A stretch of DNA of 64,000 nucleotides from the NCBI GenBank assembly GCA_947561395.2, contig OX387184.1:58773197-58837196 (forward strand), written 5' to 3'. Within the stretch, counting starts at the first letter, position 1. Each line of letters starts with the position of its first letter. The translations under genes were made by a program, and so were the position numbers. Origin of the DNA: Buxus sempervirens. Taxonomy: Eukaryota > Streptophyta > Magnoliopsida > Buxales > Buxaceae. Under the pieces are notes generated by a model that worked only from the letters and a program-made list of their open reading frames with translations, searched no databases and was not told where the DNA came from. This document shows positions 12,101 through 24,100 of the stretch, in pieces.

Positions 12101-15100
12101 ACGAATTTCTTACTAACCCAGAAAAAATCTATAGAAAATGGTAGTTGGGTGTATCAATCCTAACAAATTGATGTAATGGTTCATTTGAGTCCGAAGAACT
12201 TATGTGGCCTAACCAGTCATCCAGCACTAAACTTTGGTCTTCATTTGAGAAGATATATTAAGGAACTGTGCTAAGAGGTCTTGTATACAAATAACAGCTC
12301 ATCCAAATAGCATGTAAAAGGATAACAGCAAATAGAAAATGTTTACAAATAAATCTATTTTACTGCCATTAAGAAAGGGTGAAAAAAAATTAACCAGCAC
12401 ATCATAGAAAAATTTACTTGATTTATCAACTTTGTAGACATAAAAGAAATAGCATCAAGCTTTAATAACTTACCATTTTACCCCATTCATATGCTCGGTC
12501 AAGAAGGTATGAGTATTCCAAATCTTCAAAACATTTTTGTAATGATGAGAGAGGTTCATTAAAGTAAACAGGAAGACAAACTTTGGTGAGATCCTTCCCT
12601 ATGTTATCTTTAATCACTGACCAGAGGCTGACTCCTTTTTCTTTTCCAATGGGGTCAGGCAACTTCTTACGGCGCCTAACATAAGGATAGTCCCTCCCAA
12701 CAAATCTAATGGAAGGATCAACACCATCTTCTGAGTCAACAGCATAAAGCTCTTCATCATCAGAATCAAATGATCTCCTAAAATCAGAACCGCTACTTTT
12801 GAAAGAACTTGAGGAGAGAAAATCCCGAGTGTCAAAAAATGCATTATCTTCATCATCTGTTTCTTCCTCAGCAGCATCATGCCTTTCATTGTCATCATCA
12901 GATTCACTTGCACTTCCCTCTGAAAAGGACAGGCATTTTTAGGCAGAAATAAAACTTCTGAAGCATATCAGTGGTGCAAAACAGACTGCATACATTTTCT
13001 AATGAAATATAAACTACAAAACCAGTTAATATCCTCAATTATTCTGCAATGCATCATGATTTTCATCTTCCAGTTGGATTGAACAGAAAACAATGGACAG
13101 GCTTGAGAACCCGATTTAGATTAAATGGTTTCACTCAGCACCATCATATCTAGTAATCGGTCAATCAAAAATACTTTTCCGAACAGGTTGGTGTCAACTA
13201 TTTCCGCAGCAGAGGGGCAAAAAGAAAACTATATTTGGATAATTCGGTGCTACTTATGCATAAAATCTCCCTCTGGTGGGATGATCCATCTTGTAGTTAT
13301 CAAAGTTCATCTTCTAGCACTTTTTAAAAAATTATAATTTGATATTGACAGCACTTCAGATCATAACTAAGCAAATTTTACGGTCAAAGCACAAATTGCC
13401 AAGAACAAAAGGGATGATAGATAATAAATAAATAATACAGAAATAAAATCCCTTTAAATCTATTCTAATAAGAACCCAGTTGACATTTGCATGGCAACTT
13501 CACTAGTCAAACCAATCTTTTCCAAATAAAAAAAAATTTAATTCCCTCTCAACAGGAAGCAAAAGATTGGTGGGTCAGATGGATAAAATGTTTTTCACTC
13601 AGTAATTAATCATCCCATGCTCCACAGTATGCAAAATGAAAATTTTATAAGACAGTCATTAGACCTGTTTTGAAGTATGGATCATAACTTTGGGCATCTC
13701 GCAACAATCGCATAGCATGAGTGTTGCAACTCTATCGATGTTGAGATAGATGTATAGGAAGACTAGAAACATGAGATGAATGTGCAGGAAAGACTCTTGA
13801 AGAGAGGAAATTAGATGAAATTGAGGATTCTGATAGATTGGAGATGGGACAGAACTAAGATACAAGATGGAGGCAATTTTTCACAGAGAAGAGGTTAGTT
13901 AAAAGCGGATATCTAGGGCACTTTGGATCAAACAAAGAGACGAGATTACTAAATTTTTTTCTTAAGCTGGAAAACTCTAGGACTCAAAATAACTTGACTA
14001 TTAGCTTGGCTGTGGAGGATGATTGTCTATTGGACAAGAAGAACATTTGTCAAGAGTCCTTAGCTATTTCTCTTCCGTGTATAAGTCAGAAAAGGAGCTT
14101 AGGTTCCACCTTAATTGTGAGGATATCTATATATTAAGCGAAAGGGGGGTGGCGATTGACGTGTCACCCCCCCGTTGCTTCGGAGGCTCGGGACAGGCTC
14201 ACGTGCTTCGGCGTGCCCGAGCCTCGCAAGAAAACAAAAAAAAAGCGGCCGTAACTTTTGATTTTTATCTTCTGTTTAAAACGACAAAAATAATTGCAAA
14301 TCAGGCATATCTTCTTATAAAACGACAATACTTGCCGCAATTTTTGACTTTTCCGTTTTTAAAAATAATTTAGATTTAGTAATTTAAGTTTTTATATTTC
14401 TAGATCAGGTATAACCAATTCGTAACTTTTGACTTTTTTTTTCTTCCGTTTAAAACGACCAACATAATTCACATTCACTGTTTAATTTTTCTGTAATTGC
14501 AAAACAGGCATAACTTCTTCGTAAACGACAAGTCTTACCGCAATTTTTGACCCTTCGGTTTTTGAAAATAATTTAGATTTAGTCATTTAAGTTTTTATAT
14601 TTCCAGATCAGGTATAAACAATTCTTTACTCCTCACTTTCTCTCTCTCGATCCTCTCTCTCTCTCTCTCCGTTTTCTTGCAGCCTTGGGGCTCTTCTCGA
14701 GTGTTCCAGCCTCTCCGTTTTCTTGCAACCCAAGGCTCTTCTCGACTGTTCCAGAACCCCTCTTCTTTATTCCTCTCGGTTTCTCTCTCTCTCTCTCTCT
14801 CCGTTTTCTTGCAGCCTCTAGGCTCTTCTCGAGTGTTAAAGCCTCTTTGTTTTCTTGCAGCCCAAGGCTCTTCTTGACTGTTCAAGAACCCCTCTTTGTT
14901 CTCTTACATAAAACAAATGGGTTGAGAGCAATGGTTGGACTGAATATAAGGATATCAGCTGAATCGGTTGCATTAGTTTTGGCTCCCTACTTTCTTCAGG
15001 TGCAATTTTTATTCTTTTTCTGTTGATTCAGCGGTAATAGTTCCAGTTACTGTTCTAATGGTCGATCAAGTTCTTAGCTTTCAATTCAATTTCAGAGCTT

Positions 15101-18100
15101 ATTTTCCATATGCCGTTCTTTATTTTTTTGTTTATTTTATTTTTTCTTCTCATTTTTTAATGTTTTTACGTTGTTCTGTATTTGGATTTTACCTTCTATG
15201 CAAGTGGGGTTGCTTGATAAAAAAAATTTCATCCTATTATTAGGTCTTTTAGAGAAATTGGTTCATTTGGTGTTAATAATGTATTTGTCTGAATCTTCAT
15301 TCCCTATATTTCATGATATATTAATGAGATTGACCCTCCTGATACCATGTGAACTCGAGGTTATCAGTCCTTCCTAGGAAGTTTGACCTAATTTTGATTC
15401 TTTTTGACAAAATGGGGCATGACCTACTTTCGTCTATCTTCCCTTCAACTAAAGATAATATACATGTGGTGTCATGCATTCTTAGAGTACTGTCTCTGAC
15501 TCAAGCTTGAATTCCCAGATAATTTTTTCTTCTTTGTTTCGTGCCAAATAGAGTCTTATAATATTTTATCTAAATGTTATCCACCATCAAATAATTAATT
15601 GTGGTTTGAGCATTGAATTCGCTCAAACAAATTCGAAATAGTTACCTGCTTAAAGCTTAAGCATAAAAATTTTCCATAATGTGATCGGTTACTTCTTCTT
15701 TTTCCTTTTATAATGTGCAGAAGGATGTTGTGAGATCGCAGCACATCCTGATGTTCCAGTGGCAAAAGGCAGCCATGAGCCAGTGAAGGTAGAAATTTTT
15801 ACATCTAAACGCCTGTACTCCAATATTAATTATTTACACCCATTTATTTGATTCATACGTTCTATTAACTGATAGCAGACATCTTTTTTATTCATACGTT
15901 CTATTACAAGTTTTTCTCTATCTTATTTTTTCAAACAAATATAGTAAGTTATGTTAAAGAAGTAAAATGCTAACATTGTGCTCTTTTGACATTGTACGCT
16001 TTGATCCTACAAAATGTCTCAATCTTATTTGGTCTTTGAAGGAGAAAGTTTCATGTTGCTAAATTCAGTTTGTAATGTACTCTACAGATCTCTAGCCTTG
16101 GTAAGTCTATCCGAATACACAAAGCATGAGTGAACTTCTCTTCTATATCATCTGAAACAGCTGTTTTTGAAGAATTTAGAACCACCCCTATGACTTGACG
16201 TATTGCTTCCTAGCAAATACCACAAAATTCAACGTTTACAATTTATGAAATTATGAGATCTTTTAATAAACAACATTTTTAATGCTTAGTAGTAGTCACA
16301 TATCTTTTGGTTTTACTTTATTCTTATTCTATTTCACTTTCGTTTCAGGACCTCACAACTGTTTCATGGAGCTTGCAATGTTTTTATAAGAAGGGAATTC
16401 TTAGATCCACTCACACTTTGAAGTTTCCTGTACATAGTACATACTACTAATGCATGTATTTATATATCCATTTTCACGTTCATGTATATGTTGTTAATAT
16501 ATTAACTTTCAAGACTTCCAAGACAATATATAAAATAATTTATTCTTTAATAATTTTTTTGAACCTATTTGCCCATGCAACGCACAGGCAGAATGCTAGT
16601 AGTTATTTTAAGTGAAGCCCTTCTGAGTTGAAGGTGGAGTTTGAGGAGTGGTAAGTGTAGCTCGAGTTGGGAAAAGACAAAGCTCCTAGCCGAGATGGCT
16701 TTACCTTGACCTTTTTCCAAGAGAACTAAGGCTGTGTTTGGAACCCTGGATTTGGGGAGAAAAGAAAAGAAAAGAAAATGCTAAAATTTTCTTTTCTCTT
16801 GTTTGGTTTAGATGAAGGAAAATGAGATTTTCTCTCCAAATTTTCTCTCCATCTTTCCTTCCAATGTAAAAAATTCTCTCCAAAAAGGTAGGAATTTTGA
16901 AAGAAAAGAAAATTCACCATCACTTATCACCATTCACACCACCCCACCAGTAGCATCATCCACCACCACCACAACCCACCACCCACCACCCACCGCCACC
17001 ATCACTAGCCACCACCACCCACCAGCCGCCAACATCGCCCACCACCACCACTAGCCGCCGCCACCATCGCCCACCAACACCACCATCCACTGTCGCCTGC
17101 CACCACCACCTACCGCCCACCACCCCAACCCATCATCTAACCAAAATATATTTTTCTTTTCTTCTCATTTCTCATCTCATCCAAACATCAGAAAAGGAAA
17201 GAAAATCTGTAATTTTATTTTTCTTTTCTTTTCCTTTTTAGCTTTCTTTTCTTTTCTCCCCAAATCCAGGGCTCCAAACACAGCCTAGAGACTGAAAGAG
17301 ATTTTAGGGAATACTTTTAGAATGGGGTTATTAATAGGGCATCAAGGCTACGTATATAGCCCTTATTCCTAAAAAAGGGGAGCTACCAAAGTCAAAGATT
17401 TTAGATTGAGTAGCCTCACCACCAATGTCTACAAAATTATTGCCAAGATTCTTTCTTTTAAGCTTCATAAGGTGTTGCCTTCTTTTGTGACCCAAATCAA
17501 TAACCTTTATTGGTGGATGGTCAATAAGTGTGTGGAGAAGAGAAAGAGATTGGAAATTCCAGGCTTGGTGTGGAAGCTTGATCTCGAAAAGGCGTATGAC
17601 AGGGTAGGATGGGACTTTATTGATTCCATATCGATACAAAAAGGCATTAGATGGAGAAGACGGATTGGTGGAAGTATTAGGAGGGTGTTCTTTTCTCGAT
17701 GACTCAAAAGAAAGGATTAAGTGGTATGCATACTTAGGTGTTTTGAGATAGTGTCCAGCCGAAATTTTAATGTCTTTTTTAAGTATTTAGGGCTTCTGTT
17801 AGGTGCTAACCCTAGAAAGGCTGATTTCTGGAACCCGATTGTATAAAATGAGGAGGGTAGATTGGCTTACAGGAAAAAGGGGTATATGTCCCTTGGAAGT
17901 AGAATCACATATATCCAACTTGCATTATCCAATATTCCAATTTATTTACTCTCCCTTTTCAAGAAGCCTAACAGAGTCCCTAGACATATTGAAATATTAC
18001 CATGGGATGGATCTGGCATGAATTGGAATCACCTCATTCGTTGGGCTGTTGTGTGCAAGGAAAATATAAAGGGGGGCTTAACTTGGGCAATATTGTGACT

Positions 18101-21100
18101 AGGAATTCAGCATTGCTATGTAAATGGTTGTGGCGCTTTAGCATGGAGAGGGAAGGCATATGGAGGAAAGTGATAGATTTCAAATATAGGGTGCATAAGA
18201 ATGGATGGGATATTAACTTGAGAGAGAATATCACTAAAATGAATCCCTAGAAAGCTATCCCATCTTTGCTTCTACAATTCTTTCTCTTTACCAGATTCCG
18301 TATTGGTAATGAGGGTTCCACGGGACTTTGGTTGACCACTAGTGTGAGATTCTCCCCCCTCCATCTATCCTTTCCTTGGTTTTTCAAAATTTTGCTTATG
18401 TGGCTGATATCCTATCTTGGTCTAGGAATGGTTTGAATTGGAATATATTGTTCAAGAGATGTAAGGGCCTAGAAATTTACCTAAGGTTAACTTAGCCTTT
18501 TCCTAATTAGTTTAATTGATTAACTAATTAATTAATTAACTTTCTTGGGCTTAAGAACCCAATTAGACTTAGGTCTTGGTTGGATCCAAATAGCTAAATA
18601 TACTGCCAATTAAGGGAATAGAGGGATTTTTGGTAATATTAGTTGACTAAGGAGTCTAATTCAAGTAATATTTACAGAAATAATGCAATTAGGTGTCGTT
18701 TAAATTACTAAATAAAATTTGGATGAAAATTGGAAATAGGGTGGATGTTGGAGGCTTTAGAGGATTATGAATCTATTGAACGATAAAAGTTGTTGGATTT
18801 TATTTTTTCACCTCAATTTTGTTTTGAGTGTAGATGCGTTTTATTTATTATTTAATTTTGATTTTTCGTGGGATTTAATTACCCCATTTATTTGGTTGTG
18901 TTCCACAAGTTTTATTTAACTCTAATTGATTTTTTGATGTACCTAGACTCAATTTTATTTAAATTGAATGTTTCTTTATGTTTCAAATCAATTATAGTAG
19001 TATAAGTTCATGTGCATGCTTAATTCATATACGAGGTGGGAATTATAGTCACACTCCAAATCCAAGGGGATTATAGTATTTATCATATTATTATTATTTT
19101 GGATTTAGAGCATGATAAGAAAGATCTTGACCTTGTTGGTGTGGCTCATACTTTCATCTAAGTCCATAGGGAAGGGGGTTCTATGGGGGAAGCCCGTGGG
19201 AAGAGGCCCCCCCCTAGAGAATTAAAATCGTTTGTGGGGGTTCGAAGGTGGTACAGTTAGGGTATATTAGTAAAGTTTTCTAATATATCAGGGTTAGGGT
19301 TGTAATAAGGGTATTTTTCTCTGAATAGTGAAAAACGTCTCCCTCTCCCGTGGACGTAGACACATTGCCGAACCACGTAAATCTGTTTGCACAGTTTTCT
19401 CTTGATCTTACTTTGCTATCTCAAAGTTAAATCTCAATAGTCCTACTGATTTGTTGGAACTTATCTCTCTTCTTGATCTTCTCCATAATGTTTTCATCGC
19501 TCCTGACACTCAGTTTTGGTTACTTGAACCCAATGGTAATTTCTCATCTAAATCTGTTCTTTCTCAGTTTCGTATGGATATGGAGGATCCTTGTGTTTGT
19601 TCTTCAATGTCTCATATTTGGAAGTCTAATGCCCCTCCCTGAGTCAAAGCTTCTACTCAGTCTACCTTGCTGTAAAAGAAATGATACCTGTGATATGATC
19701 CAATGGAGAAGAATGGTAGCGTTGTCTCCTCACCAATTTGTGATGTGCTTGAAGCAAGGAGAGTCGATTGAGAATCTTTTTTGCATTGCGAGTTTTCATA
19801 TAGGTTATGGATGGCATTTCTATGGTTGTCTTATACTTCTTTGTGTGTGCCTGGAACCTTAAATGATCTACTCGAACAATGGAAATTCACTCACTATGGG
19901 AAGAGGGAAACATTTATTCAGCATCAATTCTTTATGCTCTCATTTGGGTAGTGTGGAAGGAGAAGAATAGAAGGATATTCGAGGAGGTTGCATCAGCTTG
20001 GGAGGAGGCATATGAGTCTATCAGGCCAACATGTGCAATTTGGTTGGTCTTCAATCCAGAGTTTGTTGGTTATGCAATCATGGATTTCATGTGCAAATGG
20101 GAAGAAGTGGCTATTATATCTGTTTAGGACAGTTTTGTCTATGTTCAACAGTTTGAATACCTCATTCAACCTCATTAAGGTCTACCATATTTTAGTAGTT
20201 ATTGTACTTTCAGATCGATGCTTGAGCGGGTCTTTTTCAAGTTCTCAAAATGTATGGTCAGAAGGTAGGTCTTCGTTCCAGCATGGGTATGTAACATATG
20301 GTTCTGTTGCTTTTTATACCCTATATATACTTTAATATAATAGTATCTTCCATCAAAAAATGTGCCAGGAAGACTAGGAAAAGATAATATAAGGAATAAA
20401 CATATTCAAGAGTAGCTAGGTGTCAGCCAAATAAATGACAAGACAAGAGAGAATGGGTAAAGATGGTTTGGGTGTGTAAAGGGAGATGTAAGGAGGAAGC
20501 TGCGAGAATTTGTGAAAGAATACTCCTTAAAAGATCTAAGAGGACAAAGGGAAGACCCTTTGTCCTCTTAGAGCATTGATGGATTTATAAAGAGCATTGA
20601 TGGATTTATAAAGGATATGAATAATCATAGGTCAATTGAAGAACAGAAATCATGGAAATCTTTCTTCCAATTCAACATTTTTCTTTCCTATTCCTATATT
20701 GAATATATAATATGTGCAGAAAACTATTATATAAAACAACAGATTAAAATGTTGAATTTTATTTTCTACAGTTAAGTAACTAAAAGATTCCATGCCCTTT
20801 ACCTTCTTTTTCATTACAGACATCTTCATAATTTGATTAGCAAGTTCTGAACTGAATGTGTCTAGACACTTTTGACCTTGAAAACATCTTGTGTTTAGGC
20901 ATTATCTTTTTATACCTCTAACTTCTTAGCATAGCATTTAGAACTACCTATCTATATGTAGGGTTGCTAAACGGGCCGACCCGGCATGGCCCAGGCCCGT
21001 TTAGCGCGGGCTGGTGTGCCGCGTGCCCGGCGGGCCGGGCCTAGGTATAAAAAATGATTTTTTTTAAAAAAACCAAGGAAAATTAGGAAAAAATAGTAAA

Positions 21101-24100
21101 ACATCACAAAAAAATTCTAAAAAATATGTTTATTATTCAAAAAATTGTCTTACACATATTGGGATGGATTTTGCTCAAACAAATATAAATAAATTAATTA
21201 TTACAAGTACAACTTTGCAAATTGATTTTTTTTTTTTTTAAACCAAGGAAAATTAGAAAAAAATAGTAAAAAATCACAAAAAATTTCTGAAAAATATGTT
21301 TATTATTCACAAAATTGTCTTACACATATTGGGATAGATTTTGCTCAAAAAAATATAAATAAATTAATTATTACAAGTACAACTTTGCAAATACAACAAT
21401 AGTAACTTGATTCATAACTTTCTTAGTCTTGTTAAAATTTTGGCCAATGGTCGACCTAGGGACCCCCCCCCCCCATGTGAACACTCTGCCGAGTCTACCG
21501 GCCATTGGCCAAAACGTTGAACAAGACTCTAATAAAGTAAGAAAAGAAGAGTGAGAGATTGTAGAAGAGGTGTGGTTCGGAGTGGGAAGAGGTAGGCCTA
21601 TTTATAGAAAACCAAAAGTGGCTTTTTACCACCTCTACCCTCCAATATGATTTTTATTTGGCAGTTGAAAAGGTGGAAAAGGTAATTTACAGTCAATTAC
21701 AACCCTACCCCCATAATATGGCTGTTATATAGCTATTGGGGGGGATAAAAGTGTAAAAAAAAGTGGTTAAAACCACTTTTTTTTAGGGGAAAGAGGGCTG
21801 GCTAGCCCTTGGCCGGCCCAGTGCCTGCTGTTGGGCACGTGCCCTAGTGGGCCAGCGCGCAGGCGGCCTGCTTCAACGCGGGCCTGGGCCGCCCGCGTGC
21901 CAAGGCAGTGCCTAAACGGGCCGCCTGCCCGTTTAGGAGGGCCCGGCACGACACGCCCCAGGGGGCAAGCCGTGCTGGGCCGTGCCGTGCCCTGGCCGGC
22001 ACAGCCTAGTAAGCATACCTATCTATATGTAAGTAACAAAAGCAGAAGTGAGAAGGGGAGCAAGATCAACAGAGCATAAATTTAAAATATCTTCAGACTA
22101 AAAAGCCTCCAGGTGTGCTCTATAATATGATATGTTTGTTTTCTGTCTATCTGTGTATGTAAGCAATATATGTGACAATATGTATATTATCCTATAAATT
22201 GTTTAGAAATATGTGCTTTATGTTATTTTTTCTTTGACAAGCAATATATATTTCTCTTATAAATGTACACCTGTAAATAAAAGGTAATGCTACAAATTCT
22301 TTTATTGCTAGAAATATAATGGCTTTTATTTATTTTTACATTTTACATTTTCATATTTAATTTAAGAAAGGATGCAGAATTCAGGGAACAATTAGAAGAT
22401 TCACAAATTTGTGGAGATCTCTCTTTCAAGTTGTCAATGCACAATCTAAAAGTGAGTGCAAAACTAAAATCTATTCTAGTCATTTGAGGATTATTTTAGT
22501 CTTTTTCGTAGCATTTAAAGTACTGCAACCCAACATGGATCCCATTAATGGATGTAATCTTTGACATCATTGCGCAAAGTGACTGTTCGCAGACTTGAAC
22601 CTCTGTTTTCACACCAGCAGCTAAAGGCTTTTAACATCATACCAAGTGACAGCCTCTTCCTTCTTAGTATGTAATTTTAGAAAATAATAAACAAGCAGTG
22701 GAGATTTCTCTTTCAAGTTGTCAATGCACAATTTAAGAGTGAACGCATAATTAGAATCTATTCTAGCATTTGAGGACTATTTTAGTCTTTTCACAGCATG
22801 CAAAGGACTCCAACCCAACATAGGTCCCCATTAATGGACTTAATGTAAGACATCTTTGTGCAAAGTGACTATGCGCAGACTTTAACCTATGTTTTCACAC
22901 CGGCAGCTCAGGCTTTTACCATAATACCAAGTGACAGCCTCTTCCTTCCTAGTATATAATTTTAGAAAATAATAAAGAGGCGGTGAACCCATAAGTCCAA
23001 GTTCTCTCTCTTCCTCCCCTCCCACCCCCCCCCCCCCCCCCCCCCAAACAAAAAACCACACACACACCCAAAAAAAAAAAAAACCATTGTTGCCCTTCTT
23101 TTCCTAAATTTCTTCCTTCCTTTTATTCTTCATTTAATGCACATACTGCTCCCTAGCACTATAAAGACATCCATTACATGCCACGAATGAAATTTTTCCT
23201 TCCAATAACATCTTTGCGATGAAGTATAGGAAAACAATTTTTTTAAGGAACATTTCAGTATTTTTTGAATATTTTGTAGAATATAGAACACACCACTAAA
23301 GAGGGAGCATAACTGACTCTGTAGTAGATCTTACCCACTTCTTTGCCCTGAATGTGCCTTCTTTTTCTCATGTCTATTTTACTGCTTTAACCATAAAAAA
23401 TCTCTAAGTTTTGACTTCAAACTCTAAAACTTTCATATTCATGGACACTTTTGACATTAGCAATATGATTTTCAGTATACATAATAATATTAGATTTTAT
23501 GCCTCTTACATATTAGCATGGGATTTAGTATAATAGAATGTGAAGTAAAAGGGGAATAAAAAAATTGTGAAAACATATGTTGAAGTAAAACTAGTTGAAC
23601 TTAATCACATGTTTTCAAGGTAAACATTGCACAAAGATTGGGTTTGTATACGTTATGTCAAACTTAATCCGAACAAAAAATTTATTATGAACTAATTTTT
23701 TGAATCCTTATACAATAATGCAATATTGGCTTGTAAAGATCTCATTAATGATCCATACTATGAACATTTATAGACCTAATTATTAATTGCAATAAAAATA
23801 AATAAATTTAAATTTAAAAAAGCTCTAGTTTAATACCAATTCTTAATATCAAGGAATTTCAAATATTGAATACTATGACCAGATCATATATGACAACATA
23901 TAACATTTATTTGTAGGAAGATGGACAATAAATTTTCCTGACATCATACCACTAGATTTTTCATGCCTTGTTATAAAGGAAGCCTCGTTCTCTTTGCATT
24001 GTCTTTGGCTCTCATCAACAAGTGTATTCTCCAAATCAACTTTTTCTGTCTACAAAATACAGTATACAGCAGCAGTTTTTTAGCACAAACTCCAAAAACG

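Larger units (their letters stand above)
13767..20359 (+). mobile_element. L1 LINE (decayed), interrupted by three later insertions
   Basis: Plus-strand pieces in order: a pre-RT segment ([18 protein letters not shown] at 14070-14125); RT ([18 protein letters not shown] near 17566); [17 protein letters not shown] near 18076-18140; a zf-RVT-like part at 19451-19640; and a C-terminal [15 protein letters not shown] near 19940. It ends in a LINE-like tail, CATCAAAAAA, at 20351-20360. Stops and frameshifts are frequent. A target-duplication-like motif (ATGT..AGGAAGACTAG) occurs at about 13750 and 20360, although a second similar motif at 13780 makes the 5' edge uncertain. Confidence 0.8.
12920..23949. 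other. ORP intron 3 (11.0 kb), nested transposon stack
   Basis: Contains, from high-level host inward: an RTE LINE (13630-13766 and 20378-20680), an L1 LINE (about 13767-20359), and within the L1 a Helitron (14126-16599), a MITE (16730-17285) and an LTR-like segment (about 18461-19400). Downstream come a hAT element (20959-22021), a 287-bp tandem duplication and a 21-nt C run. Nothing gene-like lies at 23050-23949. Confidence 0.75.

Noticed and set aside
12614..12913. 99-codon minus frame starting [13 protein letters not shown]
   Set aside because: It is an out-of-frame shadow of ORP exon 4. The ORD reading frame is the one continuous with exons 3 and 5.
14595..15026. Frames in the CT-rich Helitron repeats (Ser/Leu-rich plus strand, Arg/Glu-rich minus strand)
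   Set aside because: Low-complexity translation of repeated CTCT modules. No protein family.
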